Below, piece by piece: positions 7,517-15,857 of a DNA stretch of 64,000 bases (position 1 is the stretch's first letter; each line of letters opens with the position of its first letter). The stretch is from an uncultured Oscillospiraceae bacterium (GTDB lineage: Bacteria; Bacillota; Clostridia; Oscillospirales; Acutalibacteraceae): contig CABUFC010000001.1 in the NCBI GenBank assembly GCA_902490735.1, forward strand, positions 1 to 64,000. Reading direction: 5' to 3'. Made by a program: the position numbers and the translations under genes. Under the pieces are notes generated by a model, which had not been told where the DNA came from, did not search any database, and saw only the letters and a program-made list of their open reading frames with translations.

Positions 7517-7545
7517 TTGAAAACCATATATTTTTGTGATATAAT
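7517..7545 (+). promoter_or_regulatory. Promoter of the 7591 membrane protein gene
   Basis: TTGAAA (7517-7522) and TATAAT (7540-7545) are separated by 17 bases, with a TG extension before the -10. Confidence 0.75.
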
Positions 7546-7590
7546 ATCAGAAAATAATTTTACAGAATGGGATATGACGAGGTTATTACT

Positions 7591-8466
7591 ATGACAAAAG
7601 CAATCAAAAAACTGTTCGGCGGAATCAATCTGACATGGCCGAAACTGATCATAGCGGCAGTAGCCGCAGGCATATTCACCGCCGTTATGGCGCTCATACC
7701 GGCGCTCCATTATACTTCTTTTCATACGATTGCGGTAACCTTTGAGGTGTGGATTTTATTCGGCATTCTCATCATTATGAACAGCAAATCCAATCTTGAT
7801 TCGGCGCTGAAATGCTTCGTGTTTTTTCTGATCAGTCAGCCACTGGTCTATCTTATCCAGGTGCCGTTTAGTGAACTCGGATGGGCGCTGTTCGGATATT
7901 ATCGGTTCTGGTTTATCTGGACGCTGCTTTGCTTCCCGATGGGCTTTATCGGCTACTGGATGAAGAAGGGGAAATGGTGGGGATATCTGATCCTTCTGCC
8001 GATGATCATCCTGACTGCCGAATCATATATGGGTTATTTTTCCGACTTTCAGTTTTACATGCCGAGGTATATCCTTATCGTCCTGTTCTGCGCTTGCGCT
8101 ATGATTCTCTATCCGGCGGCGATATTCGAAAACAAGAAGATTAAAGTGGCAGGTGTGGCAATAAGCGGCGCCTTTATTGCCGCTATTACAATAATTTGCC
8201 TGCTGAATCCTCCTATATACAGTACCGATATCATGGGGAACGGCGAGAATTATCGGTTTGACGGCACATACACCGCATATCTTGCAGACGAAAAATACGG
8301 CGACGTTGAGATCCGGTATGATGACGGCTTTGAAAATTATATACTCCACGCCGATTTCAAAAGAGCCGGCGATACCGTTCTGACGCTTGTTTCACCTGCC
8401 GGCGAGAAAACGGAGTACGACCTTCATATTGAACGGGATACGTATAAATTAACGAAGAGGTCGTAG
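7591..8466 (+). CDS. Polytopic membrane protein with C-terminal extracytoplasmic domain
   Basis: 291 residues from the ATG at 7591, which has the ACGAGG site eight bases upstream; the in-frame ATG at 7567 has none. Six or seven hydrophobic segments fill residues about 15-210. They are followed by a ~75-residue hydrophilic tail predicted outside (NYRFDGTYTAYLADEKYGDVEIRYDDGFENYILHADF). I do not recognise the family. GC content is high like that of the redox operon, so it may belong to the same transferred block. It has its own promoter. Confidence 0.7.
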   Translation: MTKAIKKLFGGINLTWPKLIIAAVAAGIFTAVMALIPALHYTSFHTIAVTFEVWILFGILIIMNSKSNLDSALKCFVFFLISQPLVYLIQVPFSELGWALFGYYRFWFIWTLLCFPMGFIGYWMKKGKWWGYLILLPMIILTAESYMGYFSDFQFYMPRYILIVLFCACAMILYPAAIFENKKIKVAGVAISGAFIAAITIICLLNPPIYSTDIMGNGENYRFDGTYTAYLADEKYGDVEIRYDDGFENYILHADFKRAGDTVLTLVSPAGEKTEYDLHIERDTYKLTKRS

Positions 8467-8566
8467 GCCACCGCAGGACAAATGGTTTGCCGTTTCTTCG
8501 TGTTCTATAAAGGCAAATACATATTATTATTTACATAAATTGGCATTTTCTTGCATAATAAATATA

Positions 8567-8595
8567 TTGCAATTATCATTTGCATTCGTTATAAT
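8567..8595 (+). promoter_or_regulatory. Promoter upstream of the YjbR gene
   Basis: TTGCAA (8567-8572) and TATAAT (8590-8595) are 17 bases apart. The leader to the start codon would be about 130 bases and holds no obvious structure. Confidence 0.55.
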
Positions 8596-8734
8596 AAAAT
8601 CACAAGGTGTCGATAGCAAAACCGTTGTAAGTAAACTTTTATTATGTTTTACGAGATAAATTTAAGAAATCCTTATTTTTTTGATATTGTTTATATGTTT
8701 AAAGGCCTAAAAATTCAGCCATAAAGGATTATTC

Positions 8735-9091
8735 ATGTATAGAGAAAAATTAAAACAATATATTTATGATACATTCGGCGTGGTTCCTGATTGTCCGTGG
8801 ATAGATTATCCTAATTACGAAGTTTTTAGACATAAAAATAATAACAAGTGGTTTGCGCTTGTTATGAATATCTCAAAATATAAGCTTGATAATGAAAGCG
8901 AAGATATTATAAATATTGTGAATTTTAAAATTGACCCCGTAATGCTAGGCGCATTGCTTCAAGAAACCGGTATTTTCCCGGCATATCATATGAATAAAAC
9001 CAATTGGATAACGGTATGTTTAGATGGAACAGCTTCGTTCGATACCATCAAAATGCTGCTTCAAATAAGTTATGCTTTGACTGATAAATAA
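8735..9091 (+). CDS. MmcQ/YjbR family protein
   Basis: A 118-residue protein of the small MmcQ/YjbR family (CyaY-like fold): FGVVPDCPWIDYPNYEVFRHKNNNKWFALVMNI, then the MLGALLQETGIFPAYHMNKTNWITVCLDG core. The length is typical. Some members bind DNA, but the cellular role is unsettled. RBS AAAGGA lies 8 bases before ATG. It stands alone, with its own promoter upstream and a new one before the next gene. Confidence 0.85.
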   Translation: MYREKLKQYIYDTFGVVPDCPWIDYPNYEVFRHKNNNKWFALVMNISKYKLDNESEDIINIVNFKIDPVMLGALLQETGIFPAYHMNKTNWITVCLDGTASFDTIKMLLQISYALTDK

Positions 9092-9104
9092 CGTTAGTTT
9101 TTAA

Positions 9105-9133
9105 TTGATTTTTTTTGAGAATTGTTGTAAAAT
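9105..9133 (+). promoter_or_regulatory. Probable promoter of the secreted beta-helix protein
   Basis: TTGATT (9105-9110) and TGTAAAAT (-10 hexamer 9128-9133) are 17 bases apart. The RBS GGGAGG follows at 9151. Confidence 0.5.
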
Positions 9134-9165
9134 CAAAATAAGAAAATAATGGGAGGTTATATTTG

Positions 9166-12100
9166 ATGAAAAAAGTATTATCTGTACTTCTGTCATTGAT
9201 GATGGTGCTTAGTATGTTTAGCATCGTTTCTTTTGCAGAAGGGGCAAATGTTGCTGAGGTTGGCGGCACAGAATACGCTACCCTCGCAGAAGCTATTGAC
9301 GCAGCAAATAATGGTGATACCATAAATCTGTTGGCGGATATTGCTCTTACAGGCACACAGGAAATCCATAAGAGCTTGACCATCAACGGAAACAACAAAA
9401 CCATTACCGTTACGGGTGGCAGCGCAGCAAATAAGATTTACTATGCGCTGTATGTTGTGGATAGCGAAGGTGAAGCAATCACTGTAAATGTAAACGATTT
9501 GACTTTGAACACCACCGGTTATCAAGTGGCGTTTATGGTTAATTGTGATTACAATAGCGAAGCTACTTTAAATAATGTTGTTATTTCTTGCGATGGCGCT
9601 GCTGTATATTCTAACGGATTTGCATTAGTTTCGGCAGTTGACTGTGATTTCACTCGCAGAGGAAAGTATGTAGAAGGCAAAGATGCGGTTTACTATAGCT
9701 GTATAAATGTTGGATACGGCGGTTCGGTAGACATGACCAACAGCACGATCACCGCTTATGGCGGCAACGGTGTTGGAACTTTTCCGTCTGGCGGTACAGT
9801 TACTTTGACTGGTGTGGATATCAATGTTGAGCAGGACGACGAAAGCGGCATGGCTGCCGGTCACGCCCTGTGGTCCAGAAATGAAGATTACACCAATCTC
9901 CCTGACTATTTAAAGGATTCCACTATTATTGTTAATTCCGGTAATGTAAATGGTGACTTTTTCATTACTGATAAGTACACTTCTGGCGACAAAAATAAAT
10001 ATGATCCGATAATCAGCATCACTGGCGGCACATTTGATAACGATCCTACTGCTTATGTAGCTGAAGGCTATGACGTAATCGATAATCAAAATGGCACATG
10101 GACAGTATGCAATGCGGCTGCTGAAGTAAACGGCGTAAAATACGCTACCCTCGCAGAAGCATTTGCCGCTGCAAACGCAATTGAGAACGCCACAGTTACA
10201 TTGTTAGGCGACTATGATATGGAAACCAACGAACCCGGATACGGATATACAACTTCTTATGTTGCAAACGGTGAAACCACACCGAGAAACAACATGATAG
10301 CCATTTCCGGAACAGGCCTTACATTTGACCTTGGCGGTCATACACTCAGCAATTTGTACAACAATACTTTCACTGTAACAGGTGAAAATGTTACAATTAA
10401 GAACGGTACAATGCAGCTTGGTCAGTTGTATTATGGTAAATACAACACAAAGACCGGAGCAGTAACGGCATACGGACCTGCTTACGGTTCATATGTAGTA
10501 TATGTAAACGGAGCAACAAACTTTGTAGTAGAAGACCTTGTAACATTTGGCGGTATAAACGTAGCTGGCGGTTCTACTGCAACAATTAATGATTTGTCCT
10601 TCAGCGGACTCTCATTCTATGCAGTATGCTCACAGGAAGGTTCAACCGTAACACTTAACGGCGGATCTTATGATAAGAGTATCCCGGGTGCTGCAAGCAC
10701 ATTGTTCTGGATTGAAAGCGGCTCTGCTATGAACATTACCGATGGTACATTTACAAAAGGCAGCACACAGTTTATTAACACAAAGAGCAGTGTAAAGCCC
10801 GTTATTACCGGAGGTACATTCGATTTTGATCCTACAAACTTCGGCGTAGCTGAAGGCTATGAAGCTGTATTGCTTAATAATGGCAGATATCAGGTTGGCG
10901 AAATCCAGGCTAGCACAATAGCTCCTGCTGATGTAACAGAAGGATATGATGCCACTTATACAGCAAACAAAGAGGTTATTAGTACCGACGGTGCTGAAAC
11001 CGTATTATCTTCTGAAAATTCTATTAAAGTTAATGTTAAAGCTGTAACCGATGGCACAGCAGCTTCTAACACAACAGTTGATAAGGTAAAAGTTGAAGAT
11101 GTTATCGGTGAAGTAATTCAGGCCGCTCCAAGCGGAGCTAATGAAATCAACATTCAGATCGAAGTTGTTCGCGACGATCCTGAGGTAGTAGTTGATGGAA
11201 ATAAATCTTCCATTACATATGAAGTACATCCTGTAGCTTCGGCTTATTCTAATAACGAACTTATTGGTACTGTACAGATTAATAATAGCTCTTTAAGTGA
11301 AAACGCATCATTTACAGTTGTTCTTCCTGTTCCTGCAGCTTTAGCAACCACAGGAAGAGTAAAGGTTACACATATAAGCGAAGGCTATAATAAAGAAGTA
11401 GCAAGCTATGAAGTACAAGGTGACTCTGTAAACGGATACTATATTACATTAAATGTAACTCACTTTAGTCAGTTTGAATTAGAGGTAGATGAGCTCAATT
11501 CTACCGGTACTGCAAACTGGGGTGCAACGCTGACACTTGAAGATGCAGTTGTAATCAAACTGTACGTAGGTAACTTAAAGAATGCTTTTGGATCAACTGA
11601 AACCGATCCCGGCAGATTCAAGGTTGCATATACTTATCATGGTGTAAGAAAAGAAGTAGCTCTTACAAATGCTGTTAGCAACAGAATTGTTGTTGCGGTA
11701 TGCGCAGCTAAGGAATTGGCTGATGTAGTAAATCTTGAATTGTATTATGATGATGTCTTGATTGATTCAGTTGATTATTCTGCAAGAAAATATTGCGACG
11801 ATAAAATCGCTGAAAACACAGATGCAAACTTGGTTGAATTATGCTACGCATTGCTTGAATACGGTTCTTATGCACAAGTTCGTTTCCAATACAATACCGA
11901 GGATTTAGCAAATATCAATAATTATCGTGACCATTCACGCTATGTTGATATTCCATCAGGATATGACTTAGATGCTAGTGGTTATTACAATGTAGTAGCT
12001 CAGATTGGTGCGTCACTTTCATTAAACTCCAAAACTGAGGTTAATGTATACTTTATGCCGTTGGCAGGATTCTCCGCAGAAGATTATACAGTTACCGTTG

Positions 12101-12354
12101 ACGGTACACCTGCAACAATAATTTCTACAAACACCGGATCTCAAACAATCTGCAAAGTAAACGTTCACGGCATAGCAGCAAAAGACCTTGGTACAAATGT
12201 TAACGTTGTTATTTCAAACGGTTTAGATAGCTTTACGCTGCATTATTCACCAATGACGTATGCTGTTATGAAATGGAATGATTCCATAGAAAGCGATATC
12301 AGCAGAGCATTATATTGCTACCATCTTGCTGCAAAAGCATATTTTGCACAATAA
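9166..12354 (+). CDS. Large secreted beta-helix surface protein
   Basis: 1062 residues from the ATG at 9166, nine bases after GGGAGG; the TTG just before it is not needed. Residues 1-25 are a signal peptide (KKVLSVLLSLMMVLSMFSIVSFAEG). Two pectate-lyase-like right-handed beta-helix blocks follow, each opened by the same module (GGTEYATLAEAIDAAN near 33; NGVKYATLAEAFAAAN near 325). Residues about 585-780 are Thr/Val-rich beta domains, and a further ~250-residue C-terminal domain of unknown family follows. There is no LPxTG motif or C-terminal membrane helix, so it is secreted or bound non-covalently. The peptide gene begins 55 bases downstream. Confidence 0.8.
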   Translation: MKKVLSVLLSLMMVLSMFSIVSFAEGANVAEVGGTEYATLAEAIDAANNGDTINLLADIALTGTQEIHKSLTINGNNKTITVTGGSAANKIYYALYVVDSEGEAITVNVNDLTLNTTGYQVAFMVNCDYNSEATLNNVVISCDGAAVYSNGFALVSAVDCDFTRRGKYVEGKDAVYYSCINVGYGGSVDMTNSTITAYGGNGVGTFPSGGTVTLTGVDINVEQDDESGMAAGHALWSRNEDYTNLPDYLKDSTIIVNSGNVNGDFFITDKYTSGDKNKYDPIISITGGTFDNDPTAYVAEGYDVIDNQNGTWTVCNAAAEVNGVKYATLAEAFAAANAIENATVTLLGDYDMETNEPGYGYTTSYVANGETTPRNNMIAISGTGLTFDLGGHTLSNLYNNTFTVTGENVTIKNGTMQLGQLYYGKYNTKTGAVTAYGPAYGSYVVYVNGATNFVVEDLVTFGGINVAGGSTATINDLSFSGLSFYAVCSQEGSTVTLNGGSYDKSIPGAASTLFWIESGSAMNITDGTFTKGSTQFINTKSSVKPVITGGTFDFDPTNFGVAEGYEAVLLNNGRYQVGEIQASTIAPADVTEGYDATYTANKEVISTDGAETVLSSENSIKVNVKAVTDGTAASNTTVDKVKVEDVIGEVIQAAPSGANEINIQIEVVRDDPEVVVDGNKSSITYEVHPVASAYSNNELIGTVQINNSSLSENASFTVVLPVPAALATTGRVKVTHISEGYNKEVASYEVQGDSVNGYYITLNVTHFSQFELEVDELNSTGTANWGATLTLEDAVVIKLYVGNLKNAFGSTETDPGRFKVAYTYHGVRKEVALTNAVSNRIVVAVCAAKELADVVNLELYYDDVLIDSVDYSARKYCDDKIAENTDANLVELCYALLEYGSYAQVRFQYNTEDLANINNYRDHSRYVDIPSGYDLDASGYYNVVAQIGASLSLNSKTEVNVYFMPLAGFSAEDYTVTVDGTPATIISTNTGSQTICKVNVHGIAAKDLGTNVNVVISNGLDSFTLHYSPMTYAVMKWNDSIESDISRALYCYHLAAKAYFAQ

Positions 12355-12379
12355 TAACAATATATCATTGAAAATGGGA

Positions 12380-12385
12380 TATAAT
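12380..12385 (+). promoter_or_regulatory. Possible -10 element before the peptide gene
   Basis: TATAAT lies 25 bases before the GTG start. No good -35 is seen at the right distance, so read-through from the upstream gene is equally possible. Confidence 0.3.
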
Positions 12386-12409
12386 TATAAAAGAAAAGAG
12401 GAGAAAGCC

Positions 12410-12532
12410 GTGAAAAAGGAATTTATGGAACCTGAAGTAACTGTTGTTCGTATAGATAATGATGATGTAATTTGCACATCAAGCAATCTTTGCGGCGGCG
12501 GAGCAAACGAAACTTCTGTTTCTTGGTTTTAG
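12410..12532 (+). CDS. RiPP-like precursor peptide, 40 residues
   Basis: GTG start behind a strong GAGGAGAAAG site. The N-terminal half is KKEFMEPEVTVVRIDNDD, a leader of the type K.(F/Y).EPE..V...DDVI.TS that is frequent in short Clostridial peptides. The C-terminal half has Cys22 and Cys28 (C-x5-C), a GGG turn, a Ser/Thr-rich tail and a terminal Trp-Phe. It stands 88 bases before a radical SAM/SPASM gene, with an attenuator hairpin between them. I infer that it is the substrate of the downstream enzymes; the cleavage site, probably near residues 20-25, is not certain. The GGG could also act as a spacer rather than a cleavage motif. Confidence 0.75.
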   Translation: MKKEFMEPEVTVVRIDNDDVICTSSNLCGGGANETSVSWF

Positions 12533-12558
12533 TTTTAAACGCTTATAGCAACCAAACG

Positions 12559-12595
12559 GCGGCAGACGGCTATTGTCGTCTGCCGCTGTTTTATT
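12559..12595 (+). terminator. Attenuator hairpin between peptide gene and maturase genes
   Basis: GCGGCAGACG (12559-12568) pairs perfectly with CGTCTGCCGC (12577-12586), followed by TGTTTTATT. Partial termination here would give far more peptide mRNA than enzyme mRNA, as in many RiPP operons. Confidence 0.85.
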
Positions 12596-12620
12596 AAATG
12601 GTATGAGGTGAAGTAAGGCT

Positions 12621-13946
12621 GTGAAAATAATTCAAAAACCGATGCCGGCAGCTGAAACTATTTGCGGCCGTCAACAAGATAAAAACAACAGCATTTATCG
12701 GCAAACAAAGCTTTGTGTTACGGCAAATTGCGCCGATGGTATTTTACTTTTTCACACTCTTACCGGAATGCTTGTTTTGCTTAAGGATGAGCAAGATTGG
12801 GACCTATATAGGGACAAGTTGTTTCAAAACTGGTTTTTAGTTCCTGAGTCATTTGATGAGATGGCATTTGTCGACAATGTTTTAAAAATTGCTAAATTGC
12901 TGTACTCAAATAAAAATATCAATATTTATAAGAATTTTTTTACAATTCTCACCACAACTGATTGTAATGCTCGTTGCTATTACTGTTATGAAGCCGGTGA
13001 AAAAAAACTGTATATGTCAGAAGAAACGGCGTATGATATAGCAGATTATATTATTCGTGAGTCAGGCGGTCATGATGTACAACTTCGTTGGTTTGGCGGC
13101 GAGCCGTTAATGAATCCGAAAGTAATTGATTTAATATGCGGAAAATTGAAGCATGCCGGTGTAGGATTTAGCTCGTTAATGATCACAAACGGGTATTTAT
13201 TTGACCGTAACCTTGTAAAAAAATCCGTCAATATGTGGAACTTAAAAAAAGTACAAATCACGCTTGATGGTACATCCGAAACTTATAATAAAATAAAAGC
13301 AATTAAAGAGTCAGCAGATGCATACTCACGCGTAATTAATAATATTGAGTTGGTAAGAAATGCCGGTATGCAGGTTCATATTCGTCTCAATGTTAGCAGT
13401 AAAAACATTCCCGAATTGATGCGCCTGATCGATGAACTATCGGATTATTATCCCAAAAAAGACGGTATCTACATTTATCCTTCTTTGATTGGTGATTTTA
13501 AGGGAATTACCGGAAGGTTTAAAGCTGAAAACACAGATTCGGACAGTTTTTTAACGCTTAAAGCAAAAATTAAGCAGTCAGGGTTTAATAGCTTAATTGC
13601 TCCTTTTCAGCGTGAATTTAAATTTAATGCCTGCAAAGCCGACAATGCAGCATGTGAAGTTATATTGCCCGACGGAAGCCTGTGTAAATGCGATCATGAA
13701 TTGTATAAAGATGTTTGCGGAAGCATTTATTCTAAAGAACGTAATTTTGAGAAGTTAAGTGCTTGGCGAGAACAAATCAAGCAACCAGAGTGCTATAATT
13801 GTGCGCTGTATCCACGATGCATAAATTTAAAAAAATGTGCATTAGTTAATAATAATTGTGAAGAACTATTGCAAACAATTCGCATTAGTACGCTTAAAGA
13901 ACAGATGATTGATGCGTATAACGATTGGAAGGAGACTGTAATATGA
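12621..13946 (+). CDS. Radical SAM/SPASM peptide-modifying enzyme
   Basis: 441 residues with a GTG start. The N-terminal ~100 residues are variable. The radical SAM cluster motif is C115-x3-C119-x2-C122 (DCNARCYYC), followed by RWFGGEPLMNPKVI and the TNGY and LDGTSETYNKIKA strands. The C-terminal ~100 residues are a SPASM region with many Cys (NACKADNAACE, GSLCKCD, PECYNCALYPRC, LKKC, NNNC) that would hold auxiliary Fe-S clusters. Such enzymes make thioether or C-C crosslinks in Cys-containing peptides; the peptide at 12410 is the likely substrate. It overlaps the PqqD-like gene by ATGA. Confidence 0.9.
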   Translation: MKIIQKPMPAAETICGRQQDKNNSIYRQTKLCVTANCADGILLFHTLTGMLVLLKDEQDWDLYRDKLFQNWFLVPESFDEMAFVDNVLKIAKLLYSNKNINIYKNFFTILTTTDCNARCYYCYEAGEKKLYMSEETAYDIADYIIRESGGHDVQLRWFGGEPLMNPKVIDLICGKLKHAGVGFSSLMITNGYLFDRNLVKKSVNMWNLKKVQITLDGTSETYNKIKAIKESADAYSRVINNIELVRNAGMQVHIRLNVSSKNIPELMRLIDELSDYYPKKDGIYIYPSLIGDFKGITGRFKAENTDSDSFLTLKAKIKQSGFNSLIAPFQREFKFNACKADNAACEVILPDGSLCKCDHELYKDVCGSIYSKERNFEKLSAWREQIKQPECYNCALYPRCINLKKCALVNNNCEELLQTIRISTLKEQMIDAYNDWKETVI

Positions 13947-14212
13947 AATTGAAAGAAGGCTGGACATTGACCGAACTCGCCGGAGAATATGTTGCTGTAC
14001 CTACAGGGGAAAGCGCTAAGACCTTTTCCGGAATTGTTCGTCTTAATGAGACCGGAAGAGATATTTGGCAAGGACTTGCCGACGGTCTTGATGAGGACGG
14101 AATCGCTCATAGATTAACTGAACTCTATGACGGTATAGATCATGATACGGCAAAAAGTGCTGTTAAAAAAGTGTTTGCCAAATTAATGAAAGAGGGTCTG
14201 TTAGAAGAATGA
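13943..14212 (+). CDS. PqqD-like peptide chaperone (RRE domain)
   Basis: 89 residues from the ATG at 13943, behind GGAAGGAG and overlapping the radical SAM stop by four bases. The fold pattern is that of PqqD: GEYVAVPTGESAKTFSGIVRLNETGRDIWQGLADG followed by three helices (ADGLDEDGIAHRLTELY…VKKVFAKLMKEGLLEE). PqqD-type domains bind the leader of RiPP precursors and present them to radical SAM enzymes. It is also translationally coupled to the following lipoprotein gene by another ATGA overlap. Confidence 0.9.
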   Translation: MKLKEGWTLTELAGEYVAVPTGESAKTFSGIVRLNETGRDIWQGLADGLDEDGIAHRLTELYDGIDHDTAKSAVKKVFAKLMKEGLLEE

Positions 14213-14568
14213 AAAGCAGAATAATTTGTATTTTAATTGCAATTTTTTTGCTCATTGTTTTTATATCCGGATGTAAGACGGCCGGCACACAGAACACAAA
14301 TTCTAAATCTGTGCAAACCGACAAGGATATTTCAACAACTAATTCTGATAATATCACCACAGATTCAAAATCTAACAGCAATTATAGTAATATAGAATCC
14401 AAAACCGAAAAAGTGCTGTCAGAGCATTTAAGCACTTCAAATAATACAATAGTATCCTCCCAAAAAGACAACCAATCGTCGCAGGAAAAAGCCGGTAACA
14501 GTTCAAGCAAATTTGAATTTCCTAAATCCGATGATTCGCGCGAACTTGAAATAGATTATTTTAATTAA
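14209..14568 (+). CDS. Ser/Thr/Asn-rich lipoprotein of the RiPP locus
   Basis: 119 residues. The signal peptide ends in lipobox FISGC (Cys near residue 22). The rest is low-complexity Ser, Thr, Asn and Lys with no recognisable domain, ending DSRELEIDYFN. It is the only exported non-enzymatic protein in the locus and is embedded between the PqqD-like and kinase genes. It could be a docking or immunity protein, or a second, larger modification substrate. Family unknown. Confidence 0.75.
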   Translation: MKSRIICILIAIFLLIVFISGCKTAGTQNTNSKSVQTDKDISTTNSDNITTDSKSNSNYSNIESKTEKVLSEHLSTSNNTIVSSQKDNQSSQEKAGNSSSKFEFPKSDDSRELEIDYFN

Positions 14569-14600
14569 TAAGCGCTTGATTTTGAAAGGATTTTTTATTA

Positions 14601-15338
14601 ATGCCTGAATTTAAAGTTTCAATTGCGGGAATTCCAATCGGTATTACTGCCATTTACCCAAAGACGAAGGATTTTTTTAAGCAATATATTTCGAATGAAC
14701 CTTCGATTATTAATGTGGACGTTGCAAGGGAAGATATTGAGTTTGAACAAACTTGTTCTGCACTGCAGGATGAAAAAGATGGAATTGCGGCACGTAATTT
14801 TGACGAATGTTATTTAGAAATACTATCAATTTTGCGTAAATTGTCTAATTTAATTCTTGATTACAATGCCTTGTTGTTCCACGGTTCTGTAGTGGCCTTA
14901 AATGGTAGAGCATATTTATTTGCCGCGCCATCAGGAACAGGGAAGACAACGCACACCAATCTTTGGCTAAAGCTTTTTCCGCAAGCGTATGTGCTTAACG
15001 GAGATAAACCATTTTTAAGGATCGTAAACGGCAAGGTGCTCGCATGCGGAACTCCATGGCAGGGTAAGGAGCATTTTGGGCGCAATGAAATTTTGCCTCT
15101 TGAAGCGATTTGCTTTTTACAGCAGGATACTAAAAACAGTATTATTCCTATAAATCTTAACCAAGCGTTGGAATTAATCTTAAAGCAGGTGTATATGCCG
15201 GAAAAGGCGGATGATGTATTAAAAGTGCTGCGCCTTTGTGAGAAAATCGGAACCGCTGTTAGACTTTACAAATTAAAATGTAATACTGACCCTAGCGCGG
15301 CAGAAGTTAGCAGTCGTGTCATACTTTATCAGGAGTAA
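14601..15338 (+). CDS. HPr kinase-like ATPase of the RiPP locus
   Basis: 245 residues. It follows the HprK catalytic-domain pattern: FHGSVVALNGRAYLFAAPSGTGKTT (His94; P-loop with G114-K115-T116), then VLNGDKP (Asp135) and the CGTPWQGKEHFG segment. It lacks the N-terminal HprK sensor domain. Short HprK homologues occur beside PqqD-like proteins in RiPP and related systems, and one in the paeninodin lasso-peptide cluster phosphorylates the precursor's C-terminal Ser (established knowledge). Phosphorylation of the peptide at 12410 or of the lipoprotein is inference. It is often mis-annotated as PEP carboxykinase. It is followed after 3 bases by the peptidase gene. Confidence 0.85.
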   Translation: MPEFKVSIAGIPIGITAIYPKTKDFFKQYISNEPSIINVDVAREDIEFEQTCSALQDEKDGIAARNFDECYLEILSILRKLSNLILDYNALLFHGSVVALNGRAYLFAAPSGTGKTTHTNLWLKLFPQAYVLNGDKPFLRIVNGKVLACGTPWQGKEHFGRNEILPLEAICFLQQDTKNSIIPINLNQALELILKQVYMPEKADDVLKVLRLCEKIGTAVRLYKLKCNTDPSAAEVSSRVILYQE

Positions 15339-15341
15339 ATC

Positions 15342-15806
15342 ATGAAAACACCTTTGACAATAGAAGAAGTTTTAAATAAATATGGCCGCCTTGTCTATTC
15401 AAATAAGGGAAACAGTATGTTTCCTCTTTTACGGGAAAACCGCGATATAATGGTAGTTTGTAAAAGCAGCTCACCTTTTAACAAATTTGATGTAGTGCTT
15501 TTTAAGCGCTGCGACGTTACTAATAATCCAACCTATGTTCTTCACCGCATAATAAAAGTCAACGATGACAAAACTTATTGGATTGTAGGCGATAATTGCA
15601 TTACCGGAGAAACTGTACGTGAAGAAAATATATTAGGCGTTTTAAATGCGGTGATTCGAAACGGCAAAACTATTTTCAATAATAATATTGGATATCGCTT
15701 GTATGTTAATACCTGGTGCAGATGGTACCATTTAAGGTTTTTCATACTACGGACAGCACGTTTTATAAAAATGTGTGCACAAAAAATATTTAATAATAAA
15801 AAATAA
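15342..15806 (+). CDS. S24/S26 signal peptidase of the RiPP locus
   Basis: 154 residues. Ser25 in GNSMFPLL is the nucleophile. YVLHRI puts His68 at the general-base position, where typical bacterial type I enzymes have Lys, so this is the ER/SipW-like Ser-His type. GDN (83-85) is the third conserved box. Unusually the only hydrophobic segment lies at the C-terminus (about 125-150) rather than the N-terminus. It may cleave the modified peptide or a dedicated exported protein. It is the last gene of the operon, and a terminator follows directly. Confidence 0.85.
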   Translation: MKTPLTIEEVLNKYGRLVYSNKGNSMFPLLRENRDIMVVCKSSSPFNKFDVVLFKRCDVTNNPTYVLHRIIKVNDDKTYWIVGDNCITGETVREENILGVLNAVIRNGKTIFNNNIGYRLYVNTWCRWYHLRFFILRTARFIKMCAQKIFNNKK

Positions 15807-15857
15807 ACAACTTTTAAAAGAATGTACTTGTTCGGATTTAAAGGTTGTTTTTTTTTA
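15806..15857 (+). terminator. Terminator of the RiPP locus
   Basis: AACAACTTTT (15806-15815) and AAAGGTTGTT (15840-15849) pair around a 24-base loop, followed by eight T. The rest of the gap to 16060 shows nothing but AT-rich sequence. Confidence 0.65.

Noticed and set aside
14601..15338. PEP carboxykinase
   Set aside because: Far too short; only the HprK-type P-loop domain is present.
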